Notes under the pieces: generated by a model
What the model was told of the DNA's origin: nothing
The model's database searches: none
The model's input: the letters and a program-made list of their open reading frames with translations, nothing else
DNA from: Pseudomonas paralactis
GTDB lineage: Bacteria > Pseudomonadota > Gammaproteobacteria > Pseudomonadales > Pseudomonadaceae
Direction of reading: 5' to 3'
Assembly (NCBI RefSeq): GCF_001439735.1
Contig: NZ_JYLN01000005.1
Location: 372,001 to 436,000, forward strand
DNA length: 64,000 nt
Translations under genes and position numbers: made by a program
Part shown: one piece after another, positions 1-9,900 of the stretch
How the letters are laid out: each line of letters starts with the position of its first letter
Position numbering within the stretch: position 1 is the first letter of the stretch

Positions 1-1342
1 GCCGTCGTTCTTCAAACGCTCCCTGTTGCCCAAACTGCGCGGTTTCCCGCTGTCCCCGGAGGCCATCGAGGTGTTGTCCGGCGCCGATGCCTATCGTCGC
101 TGCCTGCTGGAAAAAATCTCCCAGGCGACGCGTCGCATCTACATCGTTGCGTTGTATCTGCAACACGACGAAGCGGGGCAGGAGATCTACGACGCGCTGC
201 ACGCCGCCAAGGCTGCACGGCCGGAGTTGGACATCGTGGTCATGGTCGACTGGTTGCGCGCCCAGCGCGGCTTGATTGGCGCCGGCAAGCAGCCGGGCAA
301 CAGCGCCTGGTACCAGGCCATGACGCAAAGCCACGCCAGCGAAGTGCCGGTGTATGGCGTGCCGGTGCAAACCCGCGAGCTGTTTGGCGTGTTGCACCTC
401 AAGGGCTTTGTGATCGATGACAGCGTGCTGTACAGCGGCGCCAGTCTGAACAATGTGTATTTGCACAAGTTCGACAAGTACCGCTTCGATCGTTACCACC
501 TGATCCACAGCCCAGTGCTCGCCGACTCCATGCAACACCTGATCGAGCACGGCCTGGTGGCCTCCAAGGCCGTGCACCGCCTGGACCTGCCCAACCCGCC
601 GACCACCCGCAGCCTGCGCAACGATATCGGCGACCTGCGCAGCCGTCTCAAGCACGCGGCCTACGACACTACCGCAGGGCAGTTGCCCAATGGTCACCTC
701 TCGGTCAGCCCGTTGCTCGGCGTCGGCAAGAACAACCCCCTGAGCCGGGTGATTCTGGAACTGATCGCCAGCGCCCAGCAGCAACTGACCATCTGCACAC
801 CGTATTTCAACCTGCCGTTGCCGGTGACCCGCGAGATCAACCGCGCTCTGGCGCGAGGGGTGAAGATCGACATCGTGGTCGGCGACAAGACCGCCAACGA
901 TTTCTATATTCCGCCCAGCGAGCCGTTCAAGGTGATCGCAGCCTTGCCTTATCTGTATGAGATCAGTCTGCGGCGCTTCGCCAAGCGCCACCAGCCGATG
1001 ATCGACAGCGGCCAGTTGAACCTGCACCTATGGCGCGATGGCGACAACACCTACCACCTTAAGGGCATGTGGGTTGACCAGCGCTACACCTTGCTGACCG
1101 GCAACAACCTCAACCCCAGGGCCTTTCGCCTCGATCTGGAAAACGGTTTGCTGATCGACGACCCCAAAGGCCAATGGCTGGAGCCGCGGCGTACCGAGCT
1201 GGCGCAGATCTTCCAGCACACCACGCGCATCCAGGGCTATCAGCAATTGCAGACATTGGTGGATTACCCGCCGGCAGTGGGTAAGTTCCTGCGTCGAGTC
1301 AGCCGAGTGCGCATCGAGCGTTTGCTCTACCGCATTTTGTAG
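1..1342 (+). CDS. pssA: CDP-diacylglycerol--serine O-phosphatidyltransferase (5' end just outside window)
   Basis: Phosphatidylserine synthase of the phospholipase D superfamily; it joins CDP-diacylglycerol and serine on the way to phosphatidylethanolamine. Two HKD motifs are visible: HLKGFVID near residue 133 and HLKGMWVD near residue 351, each followed by an Asn-containing GASLNN or GNNLNP stretch. The frame is open to the left edge and reads PSFFKRSLLPKLRGF, which is the usual N-terminus of pseudomonad PssA, and base 1 is a G. I therefore infer that the ATG begins two bases before the window and that only those bases are missing. A TTG at 26 is an alternative but would cut off conserved residues. 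Length is about 447 residues. A strong hairpin terminator follows the stop codon. Confidence 0.9.
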   Translation, partial: PSFFKRSLLPKLRGFPLSPEAIEVLSGADAYRRCLLEKISQATRRIYIVALYLQHDEAGQEIYDALHAAKAARPELDIVVMVDWLRAQRGLIGAGKQPGNSAWYQAMTQSHASEVPVYGVPVQTRELFGVLHLKGFVIDDSVLYSGASLNNVYLHKFDKYRFDRYHLIHSPVLADSMQHLIEHGLVASKAVHRLDLPNPPTTRSLRNDIGDLRSRLKHAAYDTTAGQLPNGHLSVSPLLGVGKNNPLSRVILELIASAQQQLTICTPYFNLPLPVTREINRALARGVKIDIVVGDKTANDFYIPPSEPFKVIAALPYLYEISLRRFAKRHQPMIDSGQLNLHLWRDGDNTYHLKGMWVDQRYTLLTGNNLNPRAFRLDLENGLLIDDPKGQWLEPRRTELAQIFQHTTRIQGYQQLQTLVDYPPAVGKFLRRVSRVRIERLLYRIL

Positions 1343-1358
1343 TCGTTATCGCGCAGGC

Positions 1359-1401
1359 AAAAAAACACCCAGGCTCTTCAACAGGGCCTGGGTGTTTTTT
1401 T
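1359..1401. terminator. Bidirectional rho-independent terminator
   Basis: An 11-bp stem (1364-1374 pairing with 1386-1396, AACACCCAGGC against its complement) is flanked by seven A on the left and seven T on the right. It can therefore stop transcription from both convergent units, pssA (+) and the efe operon (-). Confidence 0.9.
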
Positions 1402-1413
1402 GCACGGTAATCT

Positions 1414-2232
1414 TTAGTTCAAACCCAGTTTGCCGCGCAGCATCGACAAGTCTTCAGCCAGGGTATTGACCGGGCCTACCAAGGCCTTGCGGTCGTTGTC
1501 CTTGACCTTGTCGTAGGTTTCAAAGCCGCCATCCTGGGTCTTGTACTTGGCCAGGATCTTGTCGACGGTTGCGAAGTTCTTGTCGACCTTGGCCAGGAAA
1601 GCCTGGTCCTGCTGTCCGATCTGGCCACGGAACAGATCGACGATTTTCTTTGCGCCGTCGATGTTGCCCTGGAAGTCATACAGGTCGGTATGGCTGTAGC
1701 GATCTTCTTCGCCGGAGATCTTGGTGGCAGCGACTTCTTCCAACAGCGCCGCGGCGCCGCCGACGACTTTTTCCGGCGGGAAGGTCAGGCCATCGACCCG
1801 CGTCTTGAGATCGTTCACATCGGTATTGAGCTTGGCGGTGAGGGCTTGCAGGCCCTTGGTCGAGTTCTGCGCGAACAGTGCATATTCAATCCGATGAAAG
1901 CCGGTGAAGTCTTCGGCCGTCACACCTTTTTCATGGTCGTCGACCCGCGAGTCGATGGATGCGTCAAGGTCGCTGAACAGCTCGGCAATCGGCTCGATGG
2001 CTTCATAGTGCACGCGGGTCGGTGCGTAGAGCTTCTTGGCGGTGGCCAGGTCGCCTTTATTGATGGCGTCGGTAAACGCCTGGGTCTGGGTCACCAGTTC
2101 ACCGATTTCTTCGGTGACGTAGATCTTGTAGTCCGATACCGGGCCTACCAGGTCGAGCGGCGCGGTAGCGGCGAAGGCTGCCAGCGGGGATAGGCTCATT
2201 AACAACGACAACGCGATAGACGACTTCTTCAT
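1414..2232 (-). CDS. efeM: EfeM/EfeO-like imelysin-domain protein without cupredoxin domain
   Basis: Periplasmic M75 (imelysin-like) protein, last gene of the efeUOB iron operon. A Sec signal peptide (MKKSS, hydrophobic core, cleavage after AAFAA) is followed directly by the helical EfeO-type domain with the HxxE motif HRIEYALF near residues 111-114. It lacks the N-terminal cupredoxin domain that the paralogue at 3575-4777 has, and so matches the shorter EfeM/Algp7 type. I chose the ATG at 2232 because it puts KK directly after Met and leaves a GCGGA about 9 nt upstream. An ATG at 2241 would add three residues. It starts 24 nt after efeB and ends at the shared terminator. A role in periplasmic ferrous/ferric iron binding for EfeU is inferred from the family and the context. 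Confidence 0.88.
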   Translation of the reverse strand: MKKSSIALSLLMSLSPLAAFAATAPLDLVGPVSDYKIYVTEEIGELVTQTQAFTDAINKGDLATAKKLYAPTRVHYEAIEPIAELFSDLDASIDSRVDDHEKGVTAEDFTGFHRIEYALFAQNSTKGLQALTAKLNTDVNDLKTRVDGLTFPPEKVVGGAAALLEEVAATKISGEEDRYSHTDLYDFQGNIDGAKKIVDLFRGQIGQQDQAFLAKVDKNFATVDKILAKYKTQDGGFETYDKVKDNDRKALVGPVNTLAEDLSMLRGKLGLN

Positions 2233-2256
2233 GGGGTGCATTCCGCTCTGGTGTGT

Positions 2257-3561
2257 TCAGGTCTTGGCAGGGGTAGGTGAGTGCGTTGCAGCAAGCAGCG
2301 TGCGCCCGATGAAATCCTCAGGTCCGGTGACGCCGGGCAAGGTAAAGAAATAGCCGCCGCCGACCGGCTTGAGGTATTCCTCCAGAGGTTCGCCGTTGAG
2401 CCGCGTTTGCACGCTGATAAAGCCTTTCTCCAGGTCAGCCTGATAGCAGATGAACAACAGGCCCATGTCCAGCTGACCATTTTTATTGACGCCGTTGGAG
2501 TAGTTGAACGGCCGCCGCAGGATCAGGTTGGCCTGGGTCTGCGGGGTGCGCGGGTTGGCCAGGCGGATGTGCGCATCGAGCTTGGTCAACTTGCCGTGCG
2601 GGTCTTTGCTGTAATCCGGCACCTGGGTTTCATGCTGACCATCTATGGGCGCGCCGGTAGGTTTGACGCGGCCGATGATGCTTTCCTGTTCTTGCAGTGG
2701 GGTGCGGTCCCAGCGCTCGACAAAGTTGCGGATGATGCGCACGGCCTGGTAACTGCCATGGGCCGCCCAGGCCGGTTCGTCGCTGGTCGGTTGCACCCAG
2801 ACGATCTGGTCCATGGCCTTGGCGTCGTTGGAGTTGGGGTTGGCCGAACCGTCGCGAAAGCCCAGAAAGTTACGCGCACTCTGTGCCGGTTCGCCGGGCT
2901 TGGCCGGGGCCTGGGGCGGCACGCTGCCTTCCTGTTTCCAGCGCACCAGCAGCAAGTCGGGCAGGTTTTTCACGATATCGCGCAGGGCATGGATGTTGGT
3001 GTCGGGCGTGTTGGAACTGAACTGCAGGCTCAGGTCGCCATGGCACTGCGCCGGCTCTAATGCATCGTTGGGAAAGCCAACCATGCGGCTCAGGCGCTTT
3101 GGTTTGACGGCGCTGAGGCCGAAGCGCTCATCGAACAATGATTCGCCGACCGACACGGTGATGGTCAGGTTATCTGGCGTAACCACCGGGCCGAGGATGC
3201 CGGAGTCGGTGGGCGGCAGTTTCGGATCGACCTGCGCCACGGTGCCGCCGCTCATCAAGAATGCGATGCGCTCGTTCAAGGTGCGGAACAAACGCTCCAG
3301 ATCCTCACGGTCGCTAGCCAGTACGTCGAAGGCCACCACCATGCCGCAGGCCGGGCGCGGGGTGACAATGCCGCTCTGATGCTGACCGAAAAAAGCCTGG
3401 TGGTCGTGGGTCTTGTCACTGCGCGGTGCGCTGGTGACTTGCTCGGCCGCTGCGGCCATGGCCGGGCAGGTCAAGGTGCTTCCGGCGATGGCCGCGCCGG
3501 TGGCGGCCATGCCCAGCAGTACACGACGGCGCCCAAGGTTTAGCTGTTCTGAATCACTCAT
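2257..3561 (-). CDS. efeB: EfeB deferrochelatase/DyP-type haem peroxidase, Tat-exported
   Basis: Dye-decolourising peroxidase family, 434 residues. The N-terminus carries a twin-arginine signal (GRRRVLLG followed by an Ala-rich core), so it is exported folded to the periplasm. The DyP signature GFRDG is present in LGFRDGSANP, followed by the conserved region with HGSYQAVRIIR. In the EfeUOB system EfeB is thought to oxidise Fe2+ or help release iron from haem. The frame is open 59 codons further upstream (to 3738), but that extension has no family resemblance and runs into efeO; the ATG at 3561 is placed 13 nt after efeO and directly precedes the Tat signal. Confidence 0.92.
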   Translation of the reverse strand: MSDSEQLNLGRRRVLLGMAATGAAIAGSTLTCPAMAAAAEQVTSAPRSDKTHDHQAFFGQHQSGIVTPRPACGMVVAFDVLASDREDLERLFRTLNERIAFLMSGGTVAQVDPKLPPTDSGILGPVVTPDNLTITVSVGESLFDERFGLSAVKPKRLSRMVGFPNDALEPAQCHGDLSLQFSSNTPDTNIHALRDIVKNLPDLLLVRWKQEGSVPPQAPAKPGEPAQSARNFLGFRDGSANPNSNDAKAMDQIVWVQPTSDEPAWAAHGSYQAVRIIRNFVERWDRTPLQEQESIIGRVKPTGAPIDGQHETQVPDYSKDPHGKLTKLDAHIRLANPRTPQTQANLILRRPFNYSNGVNKNGQLDMGLLFICYQADLEKGFISVQTRLNGEPLEEYLKPVGGGYFFTLPGVTGPEDFIGRTLLAATHSPTPAKT

Positions 3562-3574
3562 GTATGTGTTCGTC

Positions 3575-4777
3575 TCACTGCAGGCCGGAAAGGCCAAGGG
3601 CGGGGTCGATTCCATCGAGTGCGGCGGCCAGTGCCTTGGCCTTGTCGGCGATCTGCTGGCGCTGATCGGCGGTAATGCTGTCGTAGGTGCTATAGGTATT
3701 GCCGACTTTGAATGCAGCAAGTTGGGCGTCGAAGGCATTCAGCGCGCTGTCGATAGTGGGCAACAAGCCTGCTGCGGACTTGCCCAGGAGCGGGCGCATC
3801 AGGTCGACCACTTTACGAGCGACGTCCAGGTTGGCGGCAAAGCCGTTCAGGTCGATATGGCTGTAGCGCTCCTCTTCGCCGCTGCTGGCACGTACCTGCG
3901 CCAGGCTGTTGAGGTTGCGCACTACAATGCTCACCAGTTGCTCCGGGGGCAGCGATTGCGCCAGCAACTGTTGCTTGAGCGTGGTGACGTCGGCCACCAG
4001 CCGTTGCGCGACCGGCGCCAGGCCGTCGAGGCTGTGCTGCTGGAACAGGCCGTATTCGAGGCGGTGAAAGCCGCTGAAAGCGGGGTCCTGCTCACGTTTT
4101 TCGAAGTAGTCGGCGCGGGCGTTGATTGCGTTATCCAGTTCGGCCAGGCGTTGAGAGGCAGGCGCCAGGCGCTGATATGCCTCACGGGCTGGCACATACA
4201 GGGCCTGCGCCTGGGCCAGATCACCGGCGTCGATAGCCTGTTGCAGCGCCGTCACGGCCTTGATCAGCGCACTGCCCTGGCCGCTCAGGTACACACGGAA
4301 CTCCGACAATGGGCCGATAAACGCCACCATCGACGGCTTGGCTTTGGCCTGGGCGTCGGACGCTGCGGTGGGGGTGACATGCAAGGTGCCACGCGGGTTG
4401 CTCAACAGGCCACAGGTAATGGCGTAGTCACCGGGCAACAGGTTGGCGTTGATCACCTGGCTCAGGCCCGGCGCAATGTTTTCCCGTTCCTCGACCACCA
4501 GCACACCGTCGAGGATTTCCCACTCCACTGCGCGATCGGAGCGGTTGATGATGCGAAAGCTTGCACGCCCGGCCGGCACGGTGAGGGCGTTGGGCTCGCA
4601 GGCGTGGGCGTGGATGGTCACCGCGATTTCATTGTGGTTGGTCTGGCGCTTGGTCGCGGCCAATTGTGAGGCGTAGTAGAACAGGCCACCGGCGGCGATC
4701 ATCACCACCACCGAGCCGGCCACACCCCAACGCAAGGCGCGGGAGGGTGGGGCCGATTGAGGGGTTGGTTTGGACAA
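3575..4777 (-). CDS. efeO: EfeO iron-uptake protein (cupredoxin + imelysin domains)
   Basis: 400 residues. A single N-terminal hydrophobic segment (about residues 15-36) serves as signal or anchor. A cupredoxin-like beta domain follows (about 45-130, containing HACEPN and ITCGLLSNPRG), then a helical M75/imelysin domain with HRLEYGLF (HxxE) near residue 236. In characterised EfeUOB systems this periplasmic protein binds iron and delivers it to EfeU. It lies 10 nt downstream of efeU and 13 nt upstream of efeB in one operon. The two-domain layout is that of full-length EfeO. Confidence 0.93.
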   Translation of the reverse strand: MSKPTPQSAPPSRALRWGVAGSVVVMIAAGGLFYYASQLAATKRQTNHNEIAVTIHAHACEPNALTVPAGRASFRIINRSDRAVEWEILDGVLVVEERENIAPGLSQVINANLLPGDYAITCGLLSNPRGTLHVTPTAASDAQAKAKPSMVAFIGPLSEFRVYLSGQGSALIKAVTALQQAIDAGDLAQAQALYVPAREAYQRLAPASQRLAELDNAINARADYFEKREQDPAFSGFHRLEYGLFQQHSLDGLAPVAQRLVADVTTLKQQLLAQSLPPEQLVSIVVRNLNSLAQVRASSGEEERYSHIDLNGFAANLDVARKVVDLMRPLLGKSAAGLLPTIDSALNAFDAQLAAFKVGNTYSTYDSITADQRQQIADKAKALAAALDGIDPALGLSGLQ

Positions 4778-4787
4778 GAGACGGTCC

Positions 4788-5633
4788 TTACTGGCTGGAA
4801 ACGGAAGAAGTCGTGGCGACGGGCTTGGCGGGGGCTGCGGGCAGGAAGAACATCACCAGGGCCACCACCAGGTAAATCACATAGGCACCCAGGGTGCTGA
4901 CGGTTGGCGCTTCCTGGTAACCGAACATGCCGGCCAGTACCGAGCCCAACGGGCTGTCCATGGGCAACGCAGCGCTGAAATCGAACAGCACGGTTTGCCA
5001 GTGGTTCCACACACCGGCTTCATGCAGCGCTTGCACCGAATTGGCGAGAATGCCGGCCGCCACCACCAGGATGAACAAGCCGGTCCAGCGGAAAAACGCG
5101 CCGAGGTTCAGGCGCATGCTGCCGGAGTAAATAAGAAAGCCTATGACAATGGCCAGAACCAGGCCGAGCAGGGCACCTATCGGCGCGCCCATGCCTTCGC
5201 TCTGCTGGAACACCGCCAGCAGAAAGAACACCGTCTCCAACCCTTCGCGGGCCACGGCAAAGAACACCATGGCGATCAGCGCGAATACCTGGTGCCGGGA
5301 GCCGGCCAGTGCATGGTCGAGGGACTCATGCAACGCGTGTTTGATTGAGCGCGCCACCTTGCGCATCCAGAACACCATGGAACTGAGAATGCCCACGGCG
5401 ACGAGGCCTACAATGCCTTCGAACAATTCCTGCTGCTTTTGCGGGAATTCGGCGCTGACCAACTCAAGGCCGCCACCGACCAGCAAAGCGAGGGCAGCGG
5501 CAAGGAAGACGCCGATCCACACGGCGGGCATCCACTGGCCGCGCCCGGTCTGCTGCAAGTAACTGGCGATGATGCCAACGATCAAGGCGGCTTCAATGCC
5601 TTCGCGCAGCATGATTAAAAAAGGAACGAGCAT
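4788..5633 (-). CDS. efeU: EfeU, Ftr1-type iron permease
   Basis: Inner-membrane permease of the OFeT/Ftr1 family, 281 residues with about seven hydrophobic segments. Both family motifs are present: REGIEA in the first helix (residues 10-15) and AREGLETVF in the fourth. These glutamate-containing REGxE signatures line the iron path. It is the first gene of the efeUOB-M operon. A Fur-box-like sequence lies about 40 bp upstream, so repression by Fe-loaded Fur is expected. Confidence 0.94.
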   Translation of the reverse strand: MLVPFLIMLREGIEAALIVGIIASYLQQTGRGQWMPAVWIGVFLAAALALLVGGGLELVSAEFPQKQQELFEGIVGLVAVGILSSMVFWMRKVARSIKHALHESLDHALAGSRHQVFALIAMVFFAVAREGLETVFFLLAVFQQSEGMGAPIGALLGLVLAIVIGFLIYSGSMRLNLGAFFRWTGLFILVVAAGILANSVQALHEAGVWNHWQTVLFDFSAALPMDSPLGSVLAGMFGYQEAPTVSTLGAYVIYLVVALVMFFLPAAPAKPVATTSSVSSQ

Positions 5634-5673
5634 CGGGCACCGGGGCGTAACTAGTTAGGAAGCTAAGTTGTAA

Positions 5674-5692
5674 CATAATGATACTCATTGCT
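5674..5692. promoter_or_regulatory. Fur box upstream of efeU
   Basis: The 19-mer CATAATGATACTCATTGCT matches 14 of 19 positions of the Fur consensus GATAATGATAATCATTATC, with the central ATAATGATA-TCATT core intact. It sits about 40 bp before the efeU start codon. Assignment is by consensus match and by the iron-uptake context. Confidence 0.8.
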
Positions 5693-5802
5693 AAACAAGA
5701 AATATTGACCTTTGCTGAACGTGGGCTGAACAGTGGTGGCGAAGCGCAACCGCCCTTATGATGCAGGCCACGTAGGTACACGTCGGATTGGCCAACACCC
5801 CC

Positions 5803-6822
5803 ATGTCAGAAAAAGACACCATCTCCATCCATCTTGTGCGCGAAGCCTTGCTGCAAAGCTGTGCGCCTGGAGCGCCCACCGTTGAGGCATTGAGCAAAGT
5901 CGGGATTGACCCTGCGTTGCTTGAACAGCTAGACGCCCGTGTCCCGGCCGCGGCCTACGCGCGCCTTTGGCGTTTGCTGGCGCGGCGCAGGGACGATGAG
6001 TTTTTTGGCATGGACCCGCGCGCGCTCAAATCCGGCAGTTTGGCGTTTCTGTGCCGTGCAGCCATGGCGCAACCGAACCTGGCGGCGGGCCTTGAAACCG
6101 GCCTGGGTTTTCTCTCGTTGATGCTGGAGCACATGCCAGCCCAACTGATTCGCCAACAGAGCGTCGCGGAAGTCGTCTTGCTCGAACCCGAACCTAAACG
6201 CGCGTTTACCTATTTCACCTATTGGATGATCGTCCACGGCGTCGCTTGTTGGCTGGCGGGTCGGCGGATTCCGATCCTCGCCATTGAACTGCGCTGCCCG
6301 CCACCGGAGTTTTGCGACGATTATCGTGTGGTGTTCTCCGACAACCTGCGCTTCGACCGGCCACGCACGCGCATGATCTTTTCCGCTGACTGCCTGGACC
6401 TGCCGGTCAAGCGCAGCCCGGAAGAACTCAAGCGGTTCCTGGCACACGCGCCGGCCAACATACTGGTCAAGTACCGCGACCCGACGAGCCTGGCCAATCG
6501 CATCAAAAATGATCTGCGCCATATGCCTGCCGATACGTGGCCGGAAACTGAAGGCTTGGCCGCCAACTTGTGTATTTCGGCGTCGACCCTGCGTCGCCGG
6601 CTGGCAGATGAAGGCCAGACGTATCAGGGGCTTAAGGATAGCGTGCGCAAGGAGTTGGCGATTGTCTGGCTTGCCGAGGCCGATATCAGTTTTGTTGAAA
6701 TTGCTGCGCGTCTTGGATTTGCTGATGTCAGCTCATTCTACAAAGCCTTTCGCAAATGGTCCGGTTCAAACCCGGGGCACTACCGCAGCTTGATCCTGAG
6801 TGACGCGTTGCCGCCTTTGTGA
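5803..6822 (+). CDS. AraC-family transcriptional regulator
   Basis: 339 residues. The N-terminal two thirds resemble the arabinose-binding-like sensory domain of OruR/ArgR-type regulators. The C-terminus has the AraC double helix-turn-helix: ASTLRRRLADEGQTYQGLKD and then IAARLGFADVSSFYKAFRKW with the terminal SGSNPGHYR. The ATG at 5803 is preferred to a TTG at 5788 because homologous regulators start close to it. It is divergent from the efe operon but separated from it by the Fur-box region. The neighbours do not reveal its target; the large orphan ORF downstream on the same strand (131 nt gap) is a candidate. Confidence 0.85.
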   Translation: MSEKDTISIHLVREALLQSCAPGAPTVEALSKVGIDPALLEQLDARVPAAAYARLWRLLARRRDDEFFGMDPRALKSGSLAFLCRAAMAQPNLAAGLETGLGFLSLMLEHMPAQLIRQQSVAEVVLLEPEPKRAFTYFTYWMIVHGVACWLAGRRIPILAIELRCPPPEFCDDYRVVFSDNLRFDRPRTRMIFSADCLDLPVKRSPEELKRFLAHAPANILVKYRDPTSLANRIKNDLRHMPADTWPETEGLAANLCISASTLRRRLADEGQTYQGLKDSVRKELAIVWLAEADISFVEIAARLGFADVSSFYKAFRKWSGSNPGHYRSLILSDALPPL

Positions 6823-6953
6823 AGCAGGCTCATGCAATGACCCGCAGGAGGAAATTCGTACATACACTTGATCCACGCGGCCTCGGAAAAAGCCTATCTC
6901 GTTGCGATACGTGATTTTCAGACCATTAGGCTCCTTTTTTCTGGAGTACTTTA

Positions 6954-9900
6954 ATGAGCTTATCCTCTGCTGATTTACGTAACAGTCCGCGCTTGTATTC
7001 ATCAAATCCGCCTCCCGCTGAGCTGAACCTGGCGACGTCAACCCCTGAGTCGGGCAAGCCAGTTGTTGCCGTTAAAACAACCGCTGAAGCTGACACTGAA
7101 CTGGCCACCATGCTGGCAGATAGTCACCAGGACGACTGGAGCTTTCAACGTTTGCCGCCGGAGTCGTCATTTGCCCAGTGGAGAGGCCGTTTTGATAAAG
7201 CGTTGAGCTCGCCGGCCATGCAGGCGTGGATCAGCGCGCAAAATTTCCAGGCGCCCAGGCTCCACATAGTGGGGACCACCCTGACGGTAAAAGAGTATTC
7301 CGGCAAAATCACTACGTTTACCCCTTCTGATGGCAGTGGTTGGTGGCCGATCGGACGGCAAGTGATCGCCAGTGCTGCCATGCTTGATCCGCATGGAAAG
7401 GATCTGAGCATGCCCGGATCCAGGGTTATTCCCGCTGAGATCGCGGCGTTCTACGGCGTACGCTGGCCGATCAACAAGGCCGATGAAGAAGCACTCAAAG
7501 CCAACGGTTTTCCGGAGGATGACCCCCTGCGCTCACCTGAAATGCGCGCGCTGGCAGAGCGTGAGTTTATGGATGTAGAAAATGAAAGCGCATTGATAAA
7601 GACGCTGCTCAATGAGCTCAAGGACAAACCAGATGACGAGGACATCGACCTCAGAGCGATTTCCCAGAAAATTGCACCGGGGTCGTCACTTGGCATTGCC
7701 AATCGCTCGGGGCTCAGAATATTGAAGCGCTTGATGCGTGACCCGCTGATGGCACCCATCTTGAGTGAGAAAGGGATAGATGTGAATGCGAAGTTTCGTT
7801 TGGAGAATGGGCTGTTTATGGTATGCGCCAACGGCGCATCTGGCCCGTGGCATGAGGTGACGGAGTCAGTGCTGGCCCACCCAACGCTTGCGCAACTGCT
7901 CAACACTGCCATTGAGCAATCGCAAACAACCGGACAAATAATCAGACAACAATCAGTCGGCGATATGTGGCAATTGCTTCGGTTTGCAACGTGGAAGGAG
8001 TTACCCGCTATCAATACGGCCGGCGAGTTGCGCAACATCTTGAACTGGAAACTCAACCCGCTGCCACCAGAACCCGCAATGGGCGGCTATGCCCGCAATT
8101 TTTTGGAAGATAAGCAATCACCCGACTCCCTGAGCGAGGAGCAACGTATCAGAGTCCGCCGGTCAGCCCCCGGCGCCAGCATACCGCCACAGTTGACACT
8201 GCTTGATTGCTCACCCAAACCCTGGGCAGGCCAGAGCCAGGAATACATCCGCGATAATGCCGACGAACTCATTAGCCAGGCATTGACTCAAGGCGCAGGA
8301 CAGAGGCGCTGCGAGCCGATTCTTGCTGTATTGCAAGACGATTCGTCGCTAATCAAGAGTGTGTCCCCAGAGTATCGTCAACAATTGATCACGAGTCGCG
8401 ATTTGCTCTGCATTGATCCAGAACTGGGTTCGAAACGTAATTATATTGCTGGCTACAACCTCTATTCTGTCTCAAACACAGGAAAAACACTGAGCAATGT
8501 GCGTGCTGAGCTTACACAGCATCTTGCCACTACCACGAAGCTGCCAACGATTGAGGCGGAACTGATCACCCATATGATGTTGGCAACCAGTGCGCCGGAA
8601 TTTTTGGCCAAGGGGGCAGGAGATATTCGAGTAGGGACATCGGCGCACGTGAACTTACGTATTCAAACCGCACTGGTGGAAATGGTGTCGCCAGGCAGTT
8701 CCCGTGATATGTCGGTGGATCAGATTTGTCAGAGAAGTTTCATGACGGTTTCGTCCTCCGATCACGACGAGGTAGTGGCGGTGGCCAGTGCAGGGCCAAT
8801 TTATGATTGGGCGGTAGGTATAGGGGTGGTGGAGGCCGATGACAATTACTCGGATACTGGCGTTCAGCGAGCGCTGAGTGCATACAGTCAACGCATGGAG
8901 GAGTACAGTGGCGCAGTAGCGGAATACGAAAAAGAAAAATCAAATTTTAATACCCGCAGCGAGTTGGGCAATAAAGAGCTCGAAGCTAAATGCCCGGGGG
9001 AGACTGATTTTTTATATAAAAAAATAATGTCTTCGGGATCCAGTAAGTATACAGCGGGACTCCTTGGCCTCCTGTTGAAAACCGATACTGAAACGTTGTT
9101 GACAGGTGGCTACTCCATCAGCGAGTTATACCTGTCTGGTGTCTTGACGGCGCAAAATGTTGATAAGACAGACTGGGAGCTCCTGGATTCCAAGGACAAG
9201 GCAAGGTTTAAGGCGCTCGTTCAGAACATCAAGCAGTTGACACCGATCGAAAGTGTTTTTGATATCCCGTTTTCAAGGGCTACTACGGCCTTGGAAGCAC
9301 TTAATGTCACGGCGATGAAAACGCAGCTGAGCGAGTTGCCCGTCGAAGACAGGCGCAGGCTTGAATTCGGCGAGGTATTTATATGCGGCGCCTCCTCGGA
9401 ACAGGATGACGACATTACTGCAGAGGAGGCTCAGAAAAAGATAGGCCAGATTATATTTGCCAAAGATGAATTCGGCGCCAAGTGCTACGAGTTTTTTCCA
9501 TTGGAAAATCGTTACGTAGAACGCCATGAGTTGCTCGCCCGGTTCCAGCGTATGGCCGAAAATAACAATGAAGCCATTCGTTTTTTGATTACCCTGCCAA
9601 AGAAAGATGCTCCGTCATTGCCTGTAGATATTAGTATAAAAGGGTACTTTGCCAAGCGCGAACGACCGAGTGATGTTGACGAATTTGTTCCAGATACCTA
9701 TTCCTCCATCCGAACCAATGCAATTATTAAAGTGCTACAGGATGAAAAGTTGCTGATCAATCGCGAGGATTTGCTGAAGAACGCTAAAGGCCTTACAGCT
9801 AATGAGAGGTTTAAAATGATAGCTGATGGCGTAGAAACATTTGTCATTAATACCCTTGTACCTTTTAAAGGGAGCATAGAAGATATTGCCTCGGGTGATC

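Noticed and set aside
3413..4669. 418-codon plus-strand frame over efeO/efeB
   Set aside because: Antisense shadow of the efe operon without start signals or similarity.
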